Of a stretch of 8,491 bases of DNA, positions 1 to 4,746 are shown one piece after another (within the stretch, counting starts at the first letter, position 1; every line of letters starts with the position of its first letter). The notes under the pieces were generated by a model that was not told where the DNA came from, searched no databases, and was given only the letters and a program-made list of their open reading frames with translations. The stretch is from an uncultured Spirochaetaceae bacterium (GTDB lineage: Bacteria > Spirochaetota > Spirochaetia > Treponematales > UBA12059). The translations under genes and the position numbers were made by a program. The stretch covers positions 1 through 8,491 of the forward strand of contig CALKWG010000011.1 of NCBI GenBank assembly GCA_938004315.1, in the 5' to 3' direction.

Positions 1-457
1 TGAGGCATAGGCCGAAGGTGACGACGCCGATGATCCCGGCGGCCAGCCAGATAGGCGCGCCGATGACGCTATAGCTCACCCCGACCGCCAGGGCGTCTAT
101 GCTCGTGGCCACCGCCAGGACCAGCAAGGTTCGCGGGTCCAGGACGTTCTTCTTCTTTAAGTCGTCCTCGCTGCAGCTCGCCTCGTCGCGTATCTCGAAG
201 GACTCCTTGATCATCTTGGCGCCGACGAGCGCGAGGAGGCCGAAGGCCAGCCAGTGGTCCCAGCCGCGGATATAGGCGGCGAAGCCCGAGCCGAGGAAGA
301 AGCCGAGGAGCGGCATGGCGAATTGGAAGAAGCCGAAGGCGAAGGCGGCGCGCAGGGCATGCCTGAAGCGAAGGTCCGCCACGCAGATGCCGGCGGATAC
401 CGAGACGGCGAAGGCGTCCATGGCCAGGGCGAAGCCGGCGACGACGTAGGCGAGCAT
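1..457 (-). CDS. mntP: MntP-family manganese efflux pump, 3' end outside window
   Basis: Likely exports Mn2+ across the cytoplasmic membrane to prevent manganese toxicity. The 152 visible residues show two repeats typical of MntP (DUF204). The first begins at residue 11 with LAMDAFAVSVSAG (Asp14 in a membrane helix). The second begins near residue 117 with ATSIDALAVGVSY (Asp121). In between lies WDHWLAFGLLALVGAKMIKE at 66-85, also characteristic, followed by a charged cytoplasmic loop (about 86-110) containing one Cys. The family is usually about 180-190 residues, so roughly 30-40 C-terminal residues are missing. The ATG at 457 is preceded by GGAG with a 9-nt spacer, which supports this start. 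It lies 23 nt after the stop of the upstream polyprenyl synthase gene on the same strand, so co-transcription is likely. No manganese riboswitch fits in that gap. The family call is confident; the substrate is inferred from the family. Confidence 0.9.
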   Translation of the reverse strand, partial: MLAYVVAGFALAMDAFAVSVSAGICVADLRFRHALRAAFAFGFFQFAMPLLGFFLGSGFAAYIRGWDHWLAFGLLALVGAKMIKESFEIRDEASCSEDDLKKKNVLDPRTLLVLAVATSIDALAVGVSYSVIGAPIWLAAGIIGVVTFGLCL

Positions 458-480
458 GCGGCGGTTCTCCTTCGGCGCGC

Positions 481-1443
481 TTAGTAGCGGCGGCCGAGCA
501 GCTTGGTTACGAGCGCGTCGAGCTGGTCGCGGGCGCGGCCCTTAGGTAAGCGGGCGAGCTCGCGCCTGGCGCGTTCGGTGTAGCGGGCGGCGTAGGCGCG
601 CGCCTCGTCCAAGGCGCCGCAGGCGCGGACGCGATCGACGACGCCCCGCACCGCCTCGTCGTCGGCCTTGCACGAGCTTAACAGGGGGCGTATGCCCGCC
701 TCGTCGCGGCGCAGGGCCAGGATCAAGGGTAGGGTGCAGAGGCCCTCGCAGACGTCCTTGCCCACGGGCTTGCGCATGGCGCCCTCGGTGGATTCGTAAT
801 CCAGGACGTCGTCCATGATCTGGAACGCCATGCCCAGGTCGTAGGCGATGCGGCCCAGGTTGGCGCGCACGCGCGGGCCGGCCTTGGCCTCGTAGGCGCC
901 GGCCTGCACCGAGAGCGAGAAGAGCAGGGCCGTCTTACCGGCGATCTTGCGCAGGTACGAGCGGACGCTCGTCGTCCAGCTGAAGCGCTCCAGGTCCTGA
1001 TGGATCTCGGCCGAGCAGATGCCGCCGACGAGCCAGGCCAGGAGCCGGGCGTTCTCGGGGCTGGACGATTCGGAGGCCAGGCGGAAGCAGCGTGAGAAGA
1101 GCCAGTCGCCGGCCAGCACGGCCTCCTTGGCCCCGTAACGCGCGTGGACCGTGGCTATGCCGCGCCGGGTGGCGGCGTCGTCGATGACGTCGTCGTGGAT
1201 CAGGGTAGCCAGGTGCAGGAGCTCTACGGCCGCGGCGAGCGGCTCCAGGGAGGCGTTCCGGCGGCCGAAGCCCCCGGCTATGAGGAGCAGCGCCGGCCTG
1301 AGCATCTTGCCGTTGCCCTCGATCAGGGACTCGACCGCGTCGGCCAGCGGGAAACGCTCGGAGCGCAGCGTCGCGCGCATGATCTCCTTGACCCGTCCGA
1401 GGCGCTCGGCCATGCCGGGGATGTCGTGCCAAAAGTCGCTCAT
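481..1443 (-). CDS. trans-polyprenyl diphosphate synthase (IspB/HepT-like)
   Basis: Cytoplasmic all-trans prenyltransferase that condenses isopentenyl diphosphate onto an allylic diphosphate. At 320 residues it has the normal length for a long-chain enzyme. Visible landmarks in order: GNGKMLRP at 43-50 (substrate-binding Gly-Lys-x-x-Arg), the first Asp-rich motif HDDVIDD at 83-89 followed by Arg93/Arg94, GKT at 169-171, FQIMDDVLDYE at 207-217 (second Asp-rich motif), and GKD at 228-230. All catalytic Asp and Arg positions are present, so the enzyme should be active. The two residues usually examined for chain length, just before the first Asp-rich motif, are small or aliphatic (Ala79, Leu81 area). 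This fits a long C30-C50 product more than farnesyl diphosphate, but the exact length cannot be read. Such enzymes normally make the side chain of menaquinone or ubiquinone, consistent with the NADH:quinone dehydrogenase gene upstream. The start at 1443 has only a distant AAGGGA upstream; an internal Met11 is an alternative. Confidence 0.9.
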   Translation of the reverse strand: MSDFWHDIPGMAERLGRVKEIMRATLRSERFPLADAVESLIEGNGKMLRPALLLIAGGFGRRNASLEPLAAAVELLHLATLIHDDVIDDAATRRGIATVHARYGAKEAVLAGDWLFSRCFRLASESSSPENARLLAWLVGGICSAEIHQDLERFSWTTSVRSYLRKIAGKTALLFSLSVQAGAYEAKAGPRVRANLGRIAYDLGMAFQIMDDVLDYESTEGAMRKPVGKDVCEGLCTLPLILALRRDEAGIRPLLSSCKADDEAVRGVVDRVRACGALDEARAYAARYTERARRELARLPKGRARDQLDALVTKLLGRRY

Positions 1444-1488
1444 CTGCCTGCGTTTCGTCCCTTCAGAACGGCGGGGCCGGGAATGGAC

Positions 1489-1512
1489 GGCCGCCGCGCC
1501 ATGGCGGCGGCC
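1489..1512. repeat. GC-rich inverted repeat between two genes
   Basis: GGCCGCCG at 1489-1496 is the exact reverse complement of CGGCGGCC at 1505-1512, giving an 8-bp stem with an 8-nt loop. It lies 45 nt before the polyprenyl synthase start, next to a second hairpin. It may influence transcription or decay of the intergenic RNA; no function is shown. Confidence 0.5.
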
Positions 1513-1515
1513 GAA

Positions 1516-1541
1516 GGGGCTGCGCCGGACGGCGCGGCCCC
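1516..1541 (-). terminator. Strong hairpin after NDH-2/DoxX gene, terminator-like
   Basis: The 26-nt element pairs GGGGC with GCCCC and GCGCC with GGCGC around a 4-nt loop, giving an 11-bp stem with one internal position. That position is a C-A mismatch on minus-strand RNA but a U-G wobble on plus-strand RNA. It starts 13 nt downstream of the NDH-2/DoxX stop codon. No U-run follows, so it is not a canonical intrinsic terminator. It could be a partial terminator, a 3'-end stabiliser, or an attenuator for the downstream gene. Confidence 0.4.
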
Positions 1542-1553
1542 TCTATCGAATTC

Positions 1554-3560
1554 TTACTTCGTGGGGTCGTCGGCGTAGAAATGCCACTTGCGGGCGAACT
1601 TCGTGCCGTTCCACCAGCGCTTGAAGAAGGGCACCGACCAGTAGTCCATGCCGAAGGCGCGGCCGGCGCCGCCCATCATCAGGATCGCGGCGAAGACGAA
1701 CCAGAGCTGGTCCCAGGCGAACATGCCCGAGAGCGTGAAGATCACGCAGAGGCCGATGCTGGCGACCGCGGCGAACCAGGTGAAGAAGCCGCCGAAGAGC
1801 GCGAGGCCGATGGCGATCTCCACGACGACGATCATGAGCTGGAAGAGCTCGAAGGGCAGCATGGCGAAAATGCCGTCCATGAAGGTCGTGCGGAACCAGG
1901 TGGACACGGGGCCGGAGAAGTTGAAGATCGGCTTGGACAGGTCCCAGATCTTGGCGAAGGCCTGGGTAGCGCCCTCGACCGCGCCCTCGACGGCGCCGGT
2001 GGCGGCCGCGGTAGCGTCGGCGGCCCACTCGCCGCTCGCGGCGGCGACTGCTTCGACCGCGCCGGTGGCGGCGGCGGTCGCGTCGGCGGCCCACTCGCCG
2101 CTGGCGGCGGCTACGGCCTCCGCGCCCTCGACGGCCTTGGCCAGGGTAGCCTGGGTCACGCCGGAGCTGAACATCCAACCGCTCTTGGAGCCAGCCGACC
2201 ACTTGAGCCAGCCCTCGCCGACCTTGTTGAGGCCCTCGAAGAACCACATGAGGCCGAGCCACATGCGTAGGAGGAGCGGCCAGTAGGCGCGGGTCTTATG
2301 CGTCGCGAAGCCGCCGATGATGGAGCGGCGATCCTTCATGTCTAAGAATTCGTGCTTGAGGTACTCCCACACCTGGTTGATGCCGGCGATGTTCAGCAGG
2401 TACCACATGTTGATCATGTGCTTCATAACCATGGCGAAGAAGCCGGAGCTCTTCATGCCGCCGGCGTTGGCCACGCCGTAGCGGCCGCCGATGGACACCA
2501 TGAAGCCGTGGAAGTTGGACTTGAAGCTGTGGCGCTCGGACTTGCCCTCGATGTCGGCGATGATATTCTCGGCGGCCACCTCGGCGGTCTGATGCGCGCC
2601 CTCGACGATCTGGGGAACGGGCTTGCCGTCCTCCAAGAAGAAGGCGTTGTCGCCGATCACGTAGGCGTAGGGGAACTCGGGGCTCTTCATCTCGGCGTCC
2701 ACGACCAGGCGGCCGCGGCTGCGCTCGGCCTTGGGCAGGTCCAGGCCGGCGGCGAAGGAGCTGCCTTTGACGCCGCAGGTCCAGATGAAGGTGTCGGTCT
2801 CGATGACGGAGCCGTCCTTGCAGAGGACCTTGCCCGCCTCCGCGCCGGTGATGGACGCGTTGAGCATGACCTCGCAGCCCATCTTCTGCAGGTACTTCTC
2901 CGCCTTGACGCGGAGGGGCTCCTCGAGGATGGGGAGGATGGAGGGCAGGGCCTCGATATTGACGACGCGGGTCTCCTTGCGGTCGATGAAGTGCTTGCGG
3001 CACATCGCGTCGCGGTACTCCAGGAGCTCGCCGACCATCTCGATGCCGGTAAAGCCGGCGCCGGCCACGACGAAGGTGAGCATGCGGCGGCGCGCGGCCT
3101 CGTCGGTCTCCTCCGCCGCCTTGGCGAAGGTCTCCTCGAGGTGGTAGCGGATCTTCATCGCGTCCTCGAAGGACCAGAGCGTGAAGCAGTTGTCCTTGAC
3201 GCCGGGGATGTTGAAGAATTCCGGCTCGGCGCCCGCGCCGACGAGGATGTAGTCGAACTCGTAGTTTCGGGCCTTGCCCGTCGCCTTCTTGGCCGCGAAG
3301 TCGACCTTAAGGATCTCGTCGAGCACGACGTCGATCTTCTTAGCGCCGAAGATCTTGCGGAAGCTCACCTGCACGGATTCAGGCTCGGTGCGCCAGCCGG
3401 CTACCTCGTGAAGCTCGGTCATGAGCGTGTGGTAGGGCTTGCGGTCCACCAGGGTGATGCGGACATTCGGATCCTTGCGGAAGCGCTTCTCCAGGATCTT
3501 GCCGGCCCAGACGCCGGCATAGCCGCCGCCCAGGATCAGGATATTCTTGGTTTCGGCCAT
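1554..3560 (-). CDS. NDH-2 type NADH:quinone dehydrogenase fused to DoxX domain
   Basis: Residues 1-415 form a type II NADH dehydrogenase, a flavoprotein that moves electrons from NADH to membrane quinone without pumping protons. Landmarks are the FAD-binding GGGYAG at 11-16, the NAD-binding GAGFTG at 167-172, the FAD-contacting VIGDNA at 301-306, the quinone-side region PQIVEGAHQTAEVAAENI at 316-333, and an amphipathic C-terminal stretch at about 370-400 typical of the membrane anchor. Residues 425-640 form a DoxX-like four-helix domain: helices at about 425-447, 568-590, 591-611 and 616-636, with Arg432 and Glu442-Gly443 in helix 1 and GAGRAFGMD at 631-639 at the end. Standalone NDH-2 is about 400-450 residues, so this is a real fusion in one continuous frame. 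Between DoxX helices 1 and 2 is an Ala-rich insert with a perfect 22-residue duplication. The start at 3560 has AAGGAG 5 nt upstream. What DoxX adds (a quinone-linked role, as in thiosulfate:quinone oxidoreductase, or membrane docking) is unknown. Confidence 0.88.
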   Translation of the reverse strand: MAETKNILILGGGYAGVWAGKILEKRFRKDPNVRITLVDRKPYHTLMTELHEVAGWRTEPESVQVSFRKIFGAKKIDVVLDEILKVDFAAKKATGKARNYEFDYILVGAGAEPEFFNIPGVKDNCFTLWSFEDAMKIRYHLEETFAKAAEETDEAARRRMLTFVVAGAGFTGIEMVGELLEYRDAMCRKHFIDRKETRVVNIEALPSILPILEEPLRVKAEKYLQKMGCEVMLNASITGAEAGKVLCKDGSVIETDTFIWTCGVKGSSFAAGLDLPKAERSRGRLVVDAEMKSPEFPYAYVIGDNAFFLEDGKPVPQIVEGAHQTAEVAAENIIADIEGKSERHSFKSNFHGFMVSIGGRYGVANAGGMKSSGFFAMVMKHMINMWYLLNIAGINQVWEYLKHEFLDMKDRRSIIGGFATHKTRAYWPLLLRMWLGLMWFFEGLNKVGEGWLKWSAGSKSGWMFSSGVTQATLAKAVEGAEAVAAASGEWAADATAAATGAVEAVAAASGEWAADATAAATGAVEGAVEGATQAFAKIWDLSKPIFNFSGPVSTWFRTTFMDGIFAMLPFELFQLMIVVVEIAIGLALFGGFFTWFAAVASIGLCVIFTLSGMFAWDQLWFVFAAILMMGGAGRAFGMDYWSVPFFKRWWNGTKFARKWHFYADDPTK
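1989..2120 (-). repeat. Two tandem 66-bp units coding an identical 22-residue repeat
   Basis: Units at 2055-2120 and 1989-2054 encode residues 481-502 and 503-524 of the NDH-2/DoxX protein. Both copies read EAVAAASGEWAAD followed by ATAAATGAV. The DNA copies differ at 7 of 66 positions, and every difference is at a synonymous third codon position. The composition (Ala-rich with one Trp, Glu and Asp per unit) suggests a helical or flexible linker, probably on the periplasmic side between DoxX helices 1 and 2. A shortened echo (EGAVEGA) follows the second copy. Confidence 0.9.
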
Positions 3561-3667
3561 GTGATCTCCTTATGCCGAATCACGGCTCGCGACCGCGCAT
3601 CGCCCTGGGGGCAGCTTATTAGCTAAAAAATGCGCGAGTAGCCGGAATATAGATTTTAGACATTCAC

Positions 3668-3696
3668 ATAGTGCAATGAAGGAGCGTTTTCGTCAA
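3668..3696 (-). promoter_or_regulatory. Candidate promoter for the NDH-2/DoxX gene
   Basis: On the minus strand TTGACG (3696-3691) resembles a -35 element and is followed after 17 nt by CACTAT (3673-3668), a weak -10. A second possibility slightly downstream is TTGCAC followed after 19 nt by TATATT. Either would give an untranslated leader of about 70-110 nt. The -10 match is poor, so this is only a candidate. Confidence 0.3.
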
Positions 3697-3710
3697 GACC
3701 ATTTACTATA

Positions 3711-3744
3711 TATATGTATATATTGATTTTTATATACACATATA
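3711..3744. repeat. AT-only-like dyad in the divergent intergenic region
   Basis: TATATGTATATA at 3711-3722 pairs with TATATACACATATA at 3731-3744, giving 12 base pairs with a two-base bulge (3737-3738) and an 8-nt loop (TTGATTTT). Only 10 of the 60 bases from 3701 to 3760 are G or C, in strong contrast with the flanking genes. It overlaps the candidate -10 of the plus-strand gene. It could be an operator, a curved or easily melted promoter segment, or a site bound by an AT-preferring nucleoid protein. Confidence 0.6.
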
Positions 3745-3746
3745 AT
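3741..3746 (+). promoter_or_regulatory. Perfect -10 hexamer for the YgjV-like gene
   Basis: TATAAT sits 103 nt before the ATG at 3850, in the AT-rich region. There is no convincing -35 at 16-18 nt and no TG extension, so the promoter may rely on AT-rich upstream DNA or an activator. Transcription would begin near 3753, leaving a leader of about 97 nt. The earlier in-frame ATG at 3745 overlaps this hexamer and so would not be transcribed from this promoter. Confidence 0.4.
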
Positions 3747-3812
3747 GATTGCAATACTCAGCTATCATCATCTTGCATTAAACGGTATCAAATGTCATTA
3801 TGTTGATTCATA

Positions 3813-3841
3813 TGCGACGAATGTCGCAAGGTATAGAGGAG
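3813..3841 (+). promoter_or_regulatory. Hairpin followed by Shine-Dalgarno that sets the start at 3850
   Basis: TGCGAC (3813-3818) and GTCGCA (3823-3828) form a perfect 6-bp stem with a GAAT loop. GAGGAG at 3836-3841 follows 7 nt later and is 8 nt from the ATG at 3850, an optimal spacing. This ribosome binding site decides the start codon of the YgjV-like gene. The hairpin leaves the site free and could affect leader RNA stability. Confidence 0.65.
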
Positions 3842-3849
3842 CACAGATC

Positions 3850-4497
3850 ATGCCTGCGATAGAAATATTCGGCACCATGGCTTCGGCGATTATCGCCCTG
3901 TCCCTGATGATGAAGAACCTGAAATGGCTCCGGATCATCAACGCCGGCGGCGCGTTGGCCTTCACCGCCTACGGCCTCATGATTGGCGCCATGCCCGTGA
4001 TCGTGCTCAACGTGTTTATCGTCGGCATCGACCTCTACTTCCTATGGAAGATGCGGAGCCAGCGCGACCGTTTCGACACGATCGAGAGCGACCCCTTCGC
4101 ATCGCCCTATGTGAAGCTCTTCCTTGAGCGCTACAAAGCGGACATCGCCCGCTTCCACCCAGAATTTAAGTTAGAGCCGGGTCGAGGCTGGAAGACCGAG
4201 TTCATACTCCGCGACTTAAATCCAGTCTCCATAATAATTTATCGCCAGTCAGGACCGGATGCCGTAGAGATCGGCCTTGACTATGCCGTGCCGAGCTATC
4301 GCGACTTTAAGAGCGCCGAATACTATTTCAGTAAGGCCGCCGAGCGCATCGCGGCCGGCCAGCGGCTTACGCTCAGCCAGTCGACCTCGGTACCGGAGCA
4401 CCGTCGCTACCTCGAGCGCCTGGGCTTCAAGCCCGTCGAGACGCTGCCCGACGGCGGCTCGCGCTACGAGAAACTGATAAGCGGCACGGCAGGCTAG
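3850..4497 (+). CDS. YgjV-like membrane protein with probable GNAT-like C-terminal domain
   Basis: 215 residues in two parts. Residues 1-68 are hydrophobic with about three membrane segments (5-20, 27-45, 47-67). The pattern SLMMKNLKWLRIINAGGA then FTAYGLMIGAMPVIVLN matches the YgjV-type inner-membrane family (short helices, Lys/Arg at the turn, 'YGLxIGAxP'). A charged linker follows (69-85). Residues 86-210 are soluble: FILRDLNPVSIIIYRQ at 118-133, then EIGLDYAVPSYRDFKSAEYYF at about 140-160, which resembles the central strand and acetyl-CoA loop of GNAT acetyltransferases, and a closing HRRYLERLGFKPV (184-196), a very GNAT-like tail. The canonical Q/R-x-x-G-x-G/A loop is not clean, so acetyltransferase activity is uncertain. 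The start at 3850 is chosen over the upstream in-frame ATG at 3745 because of the strong GAGGAG and because the hydrophobic domain begins here. The gene stands alone, divergent from NDH-2/DoxX. Substrate unknown. Confidence 0.75.
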   Translation: MPAIEIFGTMASAIIALSLMMKNLKWLRIINAGGALAFTAYGLMIGAMPVIVLNVFIVGIDLYFLWKMRSQRDRFDTIESDPFASPYVKLFLERYKADIARFHPEFKLEPGRGWKTEFILRDLNPVSIIIYRQSGPDAVEIGLDYAVPSYRDFKSAEYYFSKAAERIAAGQRLTLSQSTSVPEHRRYLERLGFKPVETLPDGGSRYEKLISGTAG

Positions 4498-4513
4498 CGC
4501 CGCCGCTCTCTGC

Positions 4514-4535
4514 CGACGCGACGCAGGACGCGTCG
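4514..4535 (+). terminator. Possible weak terminator hairpin after the YgjV-like gene
   Basis: CGACGCG (4514-4520) and CGCGTCG (4529-4535) form a 7-bp stem with an 8-nt loop, 17 nt after the stop codon. The nearest T-run (TTTT at 4552-4555) is 16 nt further on, so it is not a standard intrinsic terminator. Confidence 0.3.
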
Positions 4536-4567
4536 AACCCCCTCGTCGATATTTTCCCCGCCCTTCC

Positions 4568-4596
4568 TTCACAGAGCCCCGACCCTGGTGTATCCT
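4568..4596 (+). promoter_or_regulatory. Sigma70-like promoter for the RhlB-like gene
   Basis: TTCACA at 4568-4573 (5 of 6 match to the -35 consensus), a 17-nt spacer, and TATCCT at 4591-4596 (4 of 6 match to the -10). The optimal spacing makes this the best-formed promoter candidate in the window. Transcription would start near 4603, just before a run of four hairpins, and give a 5' leader of about 143 nt. Confidence 0.5.
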
Positions 4597-4613
4597 ATCG
4601 CATAGAAACGTAT

Positions 4614-4723
4614 AGCCGCCCGGCGCCTTCGGCGACGCGGCTTAGCGATATAGGCTCGTCGTAGAGCCGCCTATAGAAGGCCCCCCGCTATCGGGGCCGA
4701 GACGCCGAGCCCTGGGCTCGGCG
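4614..4723 (+). promoter_or_regulatory. Structured 5' leader with four consecutive hairpins
   Basis: Four adjacent inverted repeats fill 110 nt of the 249-nt gap before the RhlB-like gene. (1) AGCCGC 4614-4619 with GCGGCT 4637-4642, enclosing CGCC/GGCG around TTC. (2) TATAGG 4649-4654 with CCTATA 4670-4675, extended by CTC/GAG across a bulge. (3) GGCCCC 4679-4684 with GGGGCC 4693-4698, or alternatively CCCCG/CGGGG. (4) CGCCGAGCC 4703-4711 with GGCTCGGCG 4715-4723, a perfect 9-bp stem with a 3-nt loop. None is followed by a U-run, so they are not intrinsic terminators. The last ends 23 nt before the start codon. No known riboswitch class is recognised. It could be a folding leader for autoregulation of the downstream RNA-binding protein or a small RNA. 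Confidence 0.5.
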
Positions 4724-4746
4724 AGCATAACGCCTGGGTATAGACG

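Noticed and set aside
1581..2270. Plus-strand open frames opposite the DoxX part
   Set aside because: No recognisable domain; explained by antisense of the Ala-rich repeat and GC codon bias.
2352..3626. Long plus-strand open frame (424 codons) opposite the NDH-2/DoxX gene
   Set aside because: It mirrors a gene with clear motifs; its Leu/Ala/Asp/Glu/His-heavy composition is the usual antisense shadow in GC-rich DNA.
3745..3849. Earlier in-frame ATG extending the YgjV-like protein by 35 residues
   Set aside because: The ATG overlaps a TATAAT hexamer, has no Shine-Dalgarno and the extension is not hydrophobic like the family N-terminus. The ATG at 3850 has an ideal GAGGAG.
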